DNA of 7,426 nucleotides, from NCBI GenBank assembly GCA_902766585.1, contig CACXDV010000057.1, positions 1-7,426 of the forward strand, in the 5' to 3' direction. The notes under the pieces are model-generated. The model searched no databases, had not been told where the DNA came from, and was given only the letters and a program-made list of their open reading frames with translations. A program made the translations under genes and the position numbers. The first letter of the stretch is position 1. Every line of letters starts with the position of its first letter. The DNA is from an uncultured Ruminococcus sp. GTDB taxonomy: Bacteria > Bacillota > Clostridia > Oscillospirales > Acutalibacteraceae. Positions 1 to 5,813 of the stretch are shown here, one piece after another.

Positions 1-27
1 TCAACGGTTTATTATTCTATTGAAGAC

Positions 28-56
28 ATTATATCACCTTGTTTTTTTAATGTCAA
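28..56 (-). promoter_or_regulatory. Perfect consensus housekeeping promoter reading out of the left edge
   Basis: On the minus strand the -35 hexamer TTGACA (56-51) is followed by a 17-base AT-rich spacer and the -10 hexamer TATAAT (33-28). Both hexamers and the spacing match the sigma-70/SigA consensus exactly. Transcription should start near base 21 and run out of the window. It therefore serves the next gene to the left, not scfB, whose stop codon is at 98-100. The gene it drives cannot be seen. Confidence 0.85.
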
Positions 57-97
57 CACTTTTTTTATTGAATTATTGAATATGCCGAAAATCAGAT

Positions 98-1507
98 TTA
101 CAGACAGGAAGAGAAGCAGTCCTCACCGTCACAGGAAACTTCATCTCCTGCCTCTGCCAGCGCTGCCTTTATCATTATCGCACATTCAAGACGCTTCTTT
201 TCAAGCTCACAGGAGGTCTTATGCGACTTTCTGATATCTCCCTCATACTGATAGTTATTTGCATTACAGCCGCCTGAGCAATAAAACTTTGCCCAGCAGT
301 CCTTACAATTTTCCTTTGAATAGACATTTGACCTTGCAAACATAAGCTTCATATCATTATCAAAGGTTCCGTCATTCAGATTGCCCATTTTGAATGCTTC
401 ATTTCCGACAAACTGATGACAGGGGTATATATCTCCCTGAGGAGTTACAGCAACATATTCATTTCCGCAGCCGCAGCCCCTGAGACGCTTTATCGCACAC
501 GGTCCCTGATCTAAATCTATCATAAAGTGGAAGAAATTGAAATACTCTCCCTTTTTTCTCGATTCGATAATTGTCTGAGCAAGCCTTTCATATTCCTCAA
601 ATACCAAAGGCAGATCCTCATACTTTATTGAATAATCAAGCTTCGGATCGGATACGACAGGCTCGATAGAAAGCTGCTCAAAGCCAAGCTCCTTAAAATG
701 AAGCACATCCTTTGTAAAATCAAGATTATATTTAGTGAATGTACCTCTGATATAATAATCCTTATCCCCTCTTGATGCAACAAGCTTCTGATATTTCGGT
801 ACAATTATATCATAACAGCCCTTGCCGTTCGGTGTGACTCTCATTCTGTCATTTACTTCTTTTCTGCCGTCAAGAGAAAGAACAGCATTATTCATTTCAC
901 GATTGATATATTCTATCTTTTCATCATCCAGAAGCAAGCCGTTTGTGGTTATCGTGAAGCGGAAATTCTTATTGTATTTTTTCTCAATGCTTCTTGCATA
1001 TTCTACGGTCTTTTTCACTACGTCAAAATTCATCAGCGGTTCGCCGCCGAAGAAATCGACTTCAAGATTTCTTCTTGTACCTGAATTTGCGATAATGAAA
1101 TCTATAGCCTTCTTTGCAGTTTCAAATGACATAAGGCATCTTCCCTGACCGAAATCACCCTTTGCAGCAAAGCAGTATTCGCATCTGAGGTTACAGTCAT
1201 GGGAAATGTTTATACACATAGACTTTATCGGAGCCTTTGTCATAAGGTCTGCAAACTGCTCATAATCATCTGCCGAAAACAAAAGTCCGTCCTTATACAG
1301 CTCATACAATGCCTCATAGGTCTCGCATATCTCATCACGGTCATATTTTTCGGACAGCTCGGAAAGCATTTTTCCGTCAAGTACTTCATTCATCCCGTCT
1401 TCGCAGTAATCAAGAATGTCATATGCAACATCATCAAGAACGTGTACCGCGCCGCTGTGTACATCAAGACAGATATTATATCCGCCAAGCTTATATTTAT
1501 GTATCAT
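98..1507 (-). CDS. scfB: SCIFF peptide maturase, radical SAM/SPASM thioether-forming enzyme
   Basis: This cytosolic iron-sulfur enzyme installs a Cys-to-Thr thioether bond in the SCIFF peptide, whose gene lies just upstream. The 469 residues divide into an N-terminal peptide-binding (RRE/PqqD-like) region at about 1-90 and a radical SAM core at about 95-300. The core has the CxxxCxxC cluster motif at C105, C109 and C112, followed by F113, and the FFGGEP motif at 152-157. The C-terminal SPASM domain has C345 and C347, GDIYPC ending at C363, C401-x2-C404-x5-C410-x3-C414, and C433, so all expected auxiliary-cluster ligands are present. The length is close to that of characterised relatives such as CteB of Clostridium thermocellum (family knowledge). 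The start ATG has a good GAGGAG site about nine bases upstream. The last eleven residues carry three further cysteines (C459, C464, C468), which I do not recognise as part of the usual domain. An intrinsic terminator separates it from scfA, so it is probably expressed by readthrough. Confidence 0.96.
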   Translation of the reverse strand: MIHKYKLGGYNICLDVHSGAVHVLDDVAYDILDYCEDGMNEVLDGKMLSELSEKYDRDEICETYEALYELYKDGLLFSADDYEQFADLMTKAPIKSMCINISHDCNLRCEYCFAAKGDFGQGRCLMSFETAKKAIDFIIANSGTRRNLEVDFFGGEPLMNFDVVKKTVEYARSIEKKYNKNFRFTITTNGLLLDDEKIEYINREMNNAVLSLDGRKEVNDRMRVTPNGKGCYDIIVPKYQKLVASRGDKDYYIRGTFTKYNLDFTKDVLHFKELGFEQLSIEPVVSDPKLDYSIKYEDLPLVFEEYERLAQTIIESRKKGEYFNFFHFMIDLDQGPCAIKRLRGCGCGNEYVAVTPQGDIYPCHQFVGNEAFKMGNLNDGTFDNDMKLMFARSNVYSKENCKDCWAKFYCSGGCNANNYQYEGDIRKSHKTSCELEKKRLECAIMIKAALAEAGDEVSCDGEDCFSSCL

Positions 1508-1533
1508 CAGTTCTACTCCTCATAATTTATTCC

Positions 1534-1562
1534 AAAAGAAAAAGGCGGACAAAGCATCCGCC
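1534..1562 (-). terminator. Intrinsic terminator/attenuator between scfA and scfB
   Basis: On the minus strand GGCGGA (1562-1557), a seven-base loop TGCTTTG and TCCGCC (1549-1544) form a six-bp GC-rich stem. It is followed directly by the U-rich tract TTTTTCTTTT (1543-1534). It lies 25 bases after the scfA stop codon and 26 bases before the scfB start. I see no promoter between it and scfB. Partial termination here would make much more precursor-peptide mRNA than maturase mRNA, the usual need in such pathways. The partial nature is inferred; the hairpin and U tract are seen. Confidence 0.85.
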
Positions 1563-1587
1563 ATTTTCGGTAATGTTTGAAGTGGAA

Positions 1588-1731
1588 TTATTTCTCGCAC
1601 TTCTGATTAGCGACCGTACAGGAGGTCTTGCAAGCTGACTGGCAGGAAGCCTGGCACTCGCCGCAGCCACCCTTTACAGCTGACTCTTTAAGGTTAGCCT
1701 TATTAAGCGTCTTGATATGCTTTTTTGTCAT
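1588..1731 (-). CDS. scfA: SCIFF ranthipeptide precursor (six cysteines in forty-five residues)
   Basis: This 47-residue ORF starts MTKKHIKTLNKANLKESAVK and ends in a cysteine-rich core with C23, C26, C30, C34, C38 and C45. It matches the SCIFF family in its KHIKTLN leader motif, its CGECQASC and CKTSCTVANQ core blocks and its six regularly spaced cysteines. The neighbouring radical SAM enzyme is the dedicated maturase. In the characterised Clostridium thermocellum homologue a thioether joins Cys32 and Thr37. By spacing and motif the equivalent pair here is C34 and T39 (inference). The biological role of SCIFF peptides is not settled. A purine-rich GGAAAGGGTG site lies upstream of the ATG, and a promoter sits at 1799-1771. 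An intrinsic terminator follows. No export gene or protease is visible in the window. Confidence 0.97.
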   Translation of the reverse strand: MTKKHIKTLNKANLKESAVKGGCGECQASCQSACKTSCTVANQKCEK

Positions 1732-1770
1732 ATTGTTTCACCCTTTCCGACACCAATATAGTACACTTAT

Positions 1771-1799
1771 ATCTTAACATATTTCTTTTATAAATTCAA
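1771..1799 (-). promoter_or_regulatory. Promoter for scfA(-scfB)
   Basis: On the minus strand the -35 TTGAAT (1799-1794) and -10 TAAGAT (1776-1771) are separated by 17 bases. A TGT triplet immediately before the -10 gives an extended -10 character. The expected start near 1764 would leave a leader of about 33 bases before the scfA ATG. The spacer region is very AT-rich and falls in the gap between the DUF3792 gene and scfA. The match is good but not perfect. Confidence 0.6.
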
Positions 1800-1814
1800 G
1801 CTTTATCGACAAAG

Positions 1815-2219
1815 TTATCCTCTTCTCCCCGATCTTCTTCTGCGCTTTTTACTCCCGCTGCCGATGATCACAGGCATAAGCCCTGCGGAAAGCACTGCTG
1901 CAGGTATCCTGAAAAGACCTGCTGTCTGAGGAACTGCGCCCATCGCGCAGCTTATCGCCGTTATTATCAGATATACTGCCGCACCTGTTATCAAGCCTGT
2001 CACCAGCAGCTTATTGCCGCAGCCCTTCGCCGAAATTGCTCCTCCTGCCGCTGCTCCGAGGCAAAGTGCAATAACAGAAAGAGGAGCATACAGCCCCTCA
2101 TCTATTCCGCCTGAGTTCAGAACTATCCAGGACAATATCAGTGTCATAAGAGCAGCAAATGCTGTCCCTGCAAATGAACCGATAATTATCCATTTTATTC
2201 TATGTTTTATTCCGTTCAT
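1815..2219 (-). CDS. DUF3792 / TIGR04086-like small membrane protein
   Basis: This is a 134-residue protein with four predicted membrane segments at about 10-34, 43-63, 69-92 and 102-122, and a very basic C-terminal tail (KKRRRRSGRR). That tail is expected to be cytoplasmic by the positive-inside rule. Size, topology, the glycine/alanine-rich helices and the position between yajC and the SCIFF genes fit the DUF3792/TIGR04086 family of Firmicutes membrane proteins, whose function is unknown. The family name is recalled, not searched. The ATG at 2219 is the only sensible start in frame. Its only ribosome-site candidate, GGGG, is eleven bases upstream and lies inside a long hairpin (2224-2277). 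It is probably co-transcribed with yajC. A role in Sec-linked membrane processes or in SCIFF handling can only be guessed from position. Confidence 0.8.
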   Translation of the reverse strand: MNGIKHRIKWIIIGSFAGTAFAALMTLILSWIVLNSGGIDEGLYAPLSVIALCLGAAAGGAISAKGCGNKLLVTGLITGAAVYLIITAISCAMGAVPQTAGLFRIPAAVLSAGLMPVIIGSGSKKRRRRSGRRG

Positions 2220-2223
2220 CAGA

Positions 2224-2277
2224 TAATCAACCCCATGAATTTATTTGTTTAAATATATTCATGGGGCAAACTGATTA
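2224..2277 (-). promoter_or_regulatory. Intercistronic hairpin covering the DUF3792 gene start region
   Basis: In the minus-strand transcript CCCCATGAAT (2266-2257) pairs perfectly with ATTCATGGGG (2240-2231) across a 16-base AT-rich loop. A second perfect six-bp block, TAATCA (2277-2272) with TGATTA (2229-2224), extends the stem across a 5-versus-1 base internal loop. The outer arm starts at the yajC stop codon and the 3' arm ends four bases before the ATG of the downstream gene. The arm includes GGGG, the only Shine-Dalgarno-like sequence. No U tract follows, so it does not look like a terminator. A translational-control or RNA-stability role is inferred. Confidence 0.6.
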
Positions 2278-2676
2278 TTCTTCTTTCTTTTTGAGGTTTA
2301 CCTTTTCCTCATTCTCGGATCTGTCCTTGGATTTTTTTGACTTCTTATCTTCCTTCTTCGGCTGCTTCTCAGGAGTATCTATTGAACGGATAGCCCACTT
2401 CTTGAAGCGTATTCTTGTCTTGTCACTGCCTGTCTCGATAACAACGGTTTCGTCATCCTCGCGGACAGCAATTATCTTTCCGACAATTCCGCCGATCGTG
2501 GTAACATCATCACCTATTTCAACACTGTCTCTGAGAGCATCCTCTTCCTTCTGTTTTTTTTGCTGCGGTCTCCAAAGAAAGAAATACATCGCAGCGATTA
2601 TCAGTACCCAGAAGCCTATCATACCATAGGACATAAGAGGATTTCCCTGTGCCTCTGCTAAAAACATCATATCCAT
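2275..2676 (-). CDS. yajC: YajC, Sec translocase-associated membrane protein
   Basis: YajC is a small single-pass protein that associates with the SecDF-YajC part of the preprotein translocase in bacteria (family knowledge). The 133 residues show a short N-terminus, one membrane segment at about 16-35 and the family signature WRPQQKKQKE just after it (35-44). The conserved domain follows, with IGDDVTTIGGIVGKI at 54-68 and a beta-rich region to about residue 101. The last 30 residues are a highly charged Lys/Glu/Asp tail, longer and more repetitive than in many YajC proteins and probably disordered. The first of three clustered ATG codons is preferred because an AAAGGAAA site lies upstream. 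No secD or secF is seen nearby. Upstream is tgt, the common tgt-yajC order, but with its own promoter overlapping a hairpin. It is likely co-transcribed with the DUF3792 gene. Confidence 0.93.
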   Translation of the reverse strand: MDMMFLAEAQGNPLMSYGMIGFWVLIIAAMYFFLWRPQQKKQKEEDALRDSVEIGDDVTTIGGIVGKIIAVREDDETVVIETGSDKTRIRFKKWAIRSIDTPEKQPKKEDKKSKKSKDRSENEEKVNLKKKEE

Positions 2677-2715
2677 AATTCCAATTTCCTTTCAGACTTA
2701 AATTTATACCAATAT

Positions 2716-2744
2716 ATTATAACAGCTGCAGCCAAAAGCCGCAA
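2716..2744 (-). promoter_or_regulatory. Promoter for yajC
   Basis: On the minus strand the -10 hexamer TATAAT (2721-2716) is perfect and is preceded by TGT, an extended -10. The -35 candidate TTGCGG (2744-2739) is 17 bases upstream and matches four of six consensus bases (TTGaca). Transcription would start near 2709, giving a leader of about 33 bases. Both hexamers fall inside the arms of the hairpin described separately, so the two features may constrain each other. Confidence 0.6.
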
Positions 2745-2754
2745 CTGTCATAAT
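2716..2754 (-). other. 17-bp RNA hairpin immediately after the tgt stop codon
   Basis: The minus-strand arm ATTATGACAGTTGCGGC (2754-2738), loop TTTTG and arm GCTGCAGCTGTTATAAT (2732-2716) pair over all 17 positions. The three non-Watson-Crick pairs are all G-U wobbles in the minus-strand RNA and would be A-C mismatches in a plus-strand RNA. This points to an RNA structure of the tgt transcript. It begins at the base after the TAG stop. What follows (ATATTGGTATAAATTT) is AT-rich but not a U tract, so an ordinary intrinsic terminator is only a weak reading. A 3'-end or stability element is the alternative. Confidence 0.65.
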
Positions 2755-3885
2755 CTATATTCTCTTATCAAGAATATCTCTGTATTTCGTATAAAATTCC
2801 TCAAAACGCCCCTGATCAAGTGATTCTCTTATCCTCATAAGCAGTGTATTGTAAAAATACACATTATGCATAACACAAAGCCTCATAGCAAGCATTTCCT
2901 CGCTTTTTATGAGATGACGTATGTATGCGCGTGTAAAATTGCGGCACACCGGACAATCACATTCTTCATCAAGCGGTCTTTCGTCAAGAGTATACTTTTC
3001 ATTCCTCATATTTCTTCTGCCTGACCATGTGAATATATTTGCATGGCGGGCATTCCTTGTCGGCATTACACAGTCGAACATATCTATTCCTCTGTGAACC
3101 GCCTCAAGTATATTTACCGGCGTTCCGACACCCATAAGATATCTCGGCTTATCCTGCGGCATATACTCCTCAACAACATCGAGTATATGGTACATTTCCT
3201 CGGCAGTTTCACCGACAGCAAGTCCGCCTACGGCATAACCGTCAAGCGAAAGCTCCCTTATTCTTTTCATATGCTCGATCCTCAGATCATCATATGTCGC
3301 GCCCTGATTTATTCCGAACAGCATCTGCGACGGATTGACCGTACCCTCTGCTGAATTAAGCTCTTTCATTTTATCCCTGCATCGAAGCAGCCAGCGGTAT
3401 GTTCTGTCACAGGAGCGCTTTGTATAGTCATACGGTGCAGGATTCTCTATACATTCGTCAAACGCCATTGCAATAGTAGAACCTAAATTTGACTGAATAG
3501 TCATGCTTTCCTCGGGACCCATAAATATCCTTCTGCCGTCAATATGCGATGAGAAGGTAACTCCCTCTTCTGTTATATGCCTCAGCTTTGCAAGAGAAAA
3601 TACCTGAAAGCCTCCGCTGTCGGTTAGAATAGGTCCGTCCCAACGGGTAAATTTATGAAGCCCTCCGAGCCTGCGTACTATTTCATCACCCGGTCTGAGA
3701 TGAAGGTGATAGGTATTGCAAAGCTGCACCTGACACCTCAGTTCCTTTAAATCAAGCGCCGAAACAGCTCCCTTTATCGCTCCGCAGGTAGCAACATTCA
3801 TAAATGCCGGCGTCTGTACAGTTCCATGCACGGTTGCAAGCTCACCGCGTCTTGCCCTTCCTTCGGTGCTTATCAGCTTGTACAT
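2755..3885 (-). CDS. tgt: tRNA-guanine transglycosylase (queuosine pathway)
   Basis: Tgt swaps guanine-34 in the anticodon of GUN tRNAs (Asp, Asn, His, Tyr) for preQ1, the entry of queuosine precursor into tRNA. The 376-residue protein has the usual bacterial length. The active-site motif DSGGFQ gives the general acid/base D89, substrate recognition uses D143 (AFDEC), Q194 (GINQG) and GLAVGE (221-226), and the nucleophile is D271 in FDCVMPTRNAR. The zinc site is C309, C311, C314 and H340, with the same 31-residue C-to-H distance as in the Zymomonas enzyme. All key residues are present. The ATG lies two bases past the TGA of the upstream DUF2185-like gene, and its GAGGG ribosome site is inside that gene's 3' end, so the two are probably translationally coupled. 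No queA or preQ1 biosynthesis gene lies in the window. A hairpin follows the stop codon. Confidence 0.97.
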   Translation of the reverse strand: MYKLISTEGRARRGELATVHGTVQTPAFMNVATCGAIKGAVSALDLKELRCQVQLCNTYHLHLRPGDEIVRRLGGLHKFTRWDGPILTDSGGFQVFSLAKLRHITEEGVTFSSHIDGRRIFMGPEESMTIQSNLGSTIAMAFDECIENPAPYDYTKRSCDRTYRWLLRCRDKMKELNSAEGTVNPSQMLFGINQGATYDDLRIEHMKRIRELSLDGYAVGGLAVGETAEEMYHILDVVEEYMPQDKPRYLMGVGTPVNILEAVHRGIDMFDCVMPTRNARHANIFTWSGRRNMRNEKYTLDERPLDEECDCPVCRNFTRAYIRHLIKSEEMLAMRLCVMHNVYFYNTLLMRIRESLDQGRFEEFYTKYRDILDKRI

Positions 3886-3887
3886 GA

Positions 3888-4607
3888 TCAGCCCTCTGCC
3901 TTGCCTTCTTCAGCCTTTGCGGCAGCCTCGGCAGCAGCCTTTGCAGCTATTGAACGCTTTCTGTCATCAGCAGTGGTGAACTCAAGAGGATTATCGTCCT
4001 TGTCAACAAGGGCTGTCATTTCATTATCATGGAAAACAGCAAGAGTGCCGACAGGCATCTGAAGCACACGAAGAGCTTCACCCCTGAATTTCATAAGCTC
4101 ACTTGTAGGAAGTGCTATCATTTCATCCGGCTCATGCTTATCCTCATTCTCATCATTGAGAAGACCGAAATACCAGCCTGAATCGCCGTTCTTTGAAGGC
4201 TCGGTACGGTTCATATATACATCGGGGGAATTCATCGCCTCCTTAAGTACAAGTACCGTATCACAGAAAAGAGTAGGCTCAGGTTTTACTACCTTTGCCT
4301 TTGTATTTGTATCTACCTGCATATTCTGGATAACGAGAGCATCAGTACAGTCATCCGAACGAAGCTGCATGGGATTGTTCCTGTAGTCTGCTGTCTGTAC
4401 AACATAATATGATGAGTTTTTATCTGTTCTCTTGCTGAGAAAATAACGTGCCCAGCCATAATTGAGCGCAAATGTCGGATTAAAAATATCGGTCTTCTTG
4501 CTTACTGCATTAAGTGTCTTAAGAAGCGCTCCTGCGGCATTCTTAAGAGGAAAATTGGTATAAAGCTTGACCTTTTTATTATTCATCTCTGCTTCAAAAA
4601 TGTACAT
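3888..4607 (-). CDS. Two-domain protein with DUF2185-like C-terminal domain, function unknown
   Basis: This is a 239-residue soluble protein without signal peptide or membrane segment. Residues 1-110 are a region I do not recognise, rich in Asn, Tyr and Lys. Residues about 113-200 resemble DUF2185 (Imm33-like) domains: a stretch around CDTVLVLKEA, then VYMNRTEP, the hallmark DSGW at 142-145, an acidic DENED loop, an ALPTSEL segment and MPVGTLAVF. The domain call rests on motif memory. The tail (219-239) is an Ala/Lys/Glu-rich probable helix. DUF2185 domains occur in polymorphic-toxin immunity proteins and in many orphan proteins. No toxin gene is next to this one, so an immunity role is not supported. 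The start has a strong AAGGAG site eight bases upstream and a strong promoter before it. It is the first gene of a unit with tgt, two bases apart. Confidence 0.85.
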   Translation of the reverse strand: MYIFEAEMNNKKVKLYTNFPLKNAAGALLKTLNAVSKKTDIFNPTFALNYGWARYFLSKRTDKNSSYYVVQTADYRNNPMQLRSDDCTDALVIQNMQVDTNTKAKVVKPEPTLFCDTVLVLKEAMNSPDVYMNRTEPSKNGDSGWYFGLLNDENEDKHEPDEMIALPTSELMKFRGEALRVLQMPVGTLAVFHDNEMTALVDKDDNPLEFTTADDRKRSIAAKAAAEAAAKAEEGKAEG

Positions 4608-4654
4608 ATCTCTATCTCCTTCCGGTTTTCCGCACCGAATTTTTTTACTATACT

Positions 4655-4683
4655 ATTTTATTACATAATTGACCTTATGTCAA
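4655..4683 (-). promoter_or_regulatory. Strong promoter for the DUF2185-like gene and tgt
   Basis: On the minus strand a perfect -35 TTGACA (4683-4678) is followed by a 17-base spacer and the -10 TAAAAT (4660-4655). The expected start near 4648 leaves a leader of about 40 bases. The -35 also forms half of a short inverted repeat, TTGAC-N5-GTCAA (4683-4669), which could be an operator or chance. The 114-base gap 4608-4721 holds this promoter, the ribosome site and otherwise only AT-rich sequence. I see no clear intrinsic terminator for the upstream peptidase gene. Confidence 0.75.
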
Positions 4684-4721
4684 CCACAGGCAATTTGTTT
4701 TTAATTTTACTTTGCATACTT

Positions 4722-5798
4722 TTAAAGAATCGTAAGTTCCTTGGATAATGTTGAAAGATTGATACATCCGTCAGTGCTTACCGCAACAGTATCCTCTATC
4801 CTCACTCCAAATTCTCCGGGCAGGTAAATTCCCGGCTCAACCGTTACGACCATACCGCTCTGTAGTACCATTTCACTCTTAGGTCCTACCGTTGGCGCCT
4901 CATGTATATCAAGTCCGACTCCGTGCCCTGTCGAATGACCGAAAAAGCCTTCAAAGCCCGCATGGTATATATAATCCCTTGCCGCTCCGTCTACTGCTCT
5001 GCAGCTTACTCCGCTCCTGACAGCTTCAAGTCCGAGCTTCTGAGCACCATATACGACCTGATATACTCTCCTCTGCTTATCGCTTACAAAGCCATAGGCG
5101 TATGTGCGCGTCATATCGCTGTGATACCCGCCGCAAAGCGCTCCGATATCAAAGGTAATAAAATCACCGGGCTTGATACGATTTTCTCCCGGTACCCCGT
5201 GAGGCATGGAGGTCTTTTCTCCGGCTATTACTATCAGGTCAAAGGATATGCCGTCCGCTCCTGCCCGACGCATTCTGTACTCCAGCTCCAGAGCTATATC
5301 CCTTTCCATAACGCCTTCCTTGATATACGGCAGTGTGCTTTTCAGAGCATTTTCGGTGATCCTCTGAGCAAGGATTATTTTATCAATTTCATCGGGAGTT
5401 TTTATTATCCTTTGTCCGGAAATTATATTATCCAGCTCGTCTGTCGTAATACACTCCGCTCCGCTTTCCTTTGCAAGCTTTATTATCCTTGCAGCCTCAT
5501 TCAGTGTAAATGCAGAGCCTTCAAGCATCAGCTTCCTGACATTATCCCTGCGGAGCAATTCCGAAAGCTTATCTGAAAGCGATGAAAAGCCCTTTACCTC
5601 ACATCCTGAAACCTGCTTTTCAGCCGCTTCGCAATAACGTGAATCTACAAGCAAATATGCATCTCGTCTTGTAAGAAGCAGATATCCGAGTGATGAAACA
5701 AAATCAGTAAAATATCTGCGGTTAGTATTGGAAATGATGAGCGCCGCATCCACTTCGTCAGGCAGCATTGATTGCAGCATTAGCAGCCTTTCATTCAT
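4722..5798 (-). CDS. M24 family Xaa-Pro aminopeptidase/dipeptidase (YqhT-like)
   Basis: This cytosolic metallopeptidase should cleave the bond before proline in peptides. The 358 residues comprise an N-terminal creatinase-like domain (about 1-130) and a C-terminal pita-bread catalytic domain. The five expected metal ligands are D217 and D228 (in FDIGALCGGYHSDMTRT), H292 (GHGVG), E321 (VEPGIY) and E335 (VRIEDT). The supporting histidines H200, H288 and H299 are also present. Length and motifs fit the short Firmicutes peptidases typified by Bacillus subtilis YqhT. The order aroQ then this gene matches B. subtilis yqhS-yqhT, although efp, which follows there, is absent here. Aminopeptidase versus dipeptidase specificity cannot be decided from sequence. 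It begins 15 bases after aroQ, with a GGGGTGG ribosome site overlapping the aroQ end, and is probably the last gene of the operon. Confidence 0.94.
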   Translation of the reverse strand: MNERLLMLQSMLPDEVDAALIISNTNRRYFTDFVSSLGYLLLTRRDAYLLVDSRYCEAAEKQVSGCEVKGFSSLSDKLSELLRRDNVRKLMLEGSAFTLNEAARIIKLAKESGAECITTDELDNIISGQRIIKTPDEIDKIILAQRITENALKSTLPYIKEGVMERDIALELEYRMRRAGADGISFDLIVIAGEKTSMPHGVPGENRIKPGDFITFDIGALCGGYHSDMTRTYAYGFVSDKQRRVYQVVYGAQKLGLEAVRSGVSCRAVDGAARDYIYHAGFEGFFGHSTGHGVGLDIHEAPTVGPKSEMVLQSGMVVTVEPGIYLPGEFGVRIEDTVAVSTDGCINLSTLSKELTIL

Positions 5799-5813
5799 AT
5801 ATTTTCCACCCCA

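Noticed and set aside
68..81. Repeated ATTGAAT motif near the scfB 3' end, considered as a terminator stem
   Set aside because: The copies are direct, not inverted, so no hairpin forms. No clear intrinsic terminator for scfB is visible before the left edge.
822..1148. Plus-strand open frame antisense to scfB
   Set aside because: A shadow of the radical SAM gene. Low-complexity Ser/Phe-rich translation of the kind produced opposite real genes.
3826..4062. Plus-strand open frame with an Ala/Ser-rich stretch
   Set aside because: It is the antisense of the Ala/Lys/Glu tail of the DUF2185-like protein and the tgt start.
3888..4607. Toxin-immunity interpretation of the DUF2185-like protein
   Set aside because: No toxin, secretion-tag or polymorphic-toxin gene is adjacent, and the gene is locked into an operon with the housekeeping gene tgt.
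4611..4639. Possible small hairpin in the leader of the DUF2185-like gene (CGGT with ACCG)
   Set aside because: Four-bp stem with a bulge needed to extend it, and no U tract. Too weak to call a riboswitch or terminator.
4669..4683. Inverted repeat TTGAC-N5-GTCAA at the promoter of the DUF2185-like gene
   Set aside because: Only five bases per arm, one of which is the -35 hexamer itself. It matches no operator I recognise and is expected by chance often enough.
4902..5576. 224-codon open frame on the plus strand
   Set aside because: It lies wholly antisense to the M24 peptidase, whose catalytic motifs are intact. The translation looks like no protein family and has no evident ribosome site.
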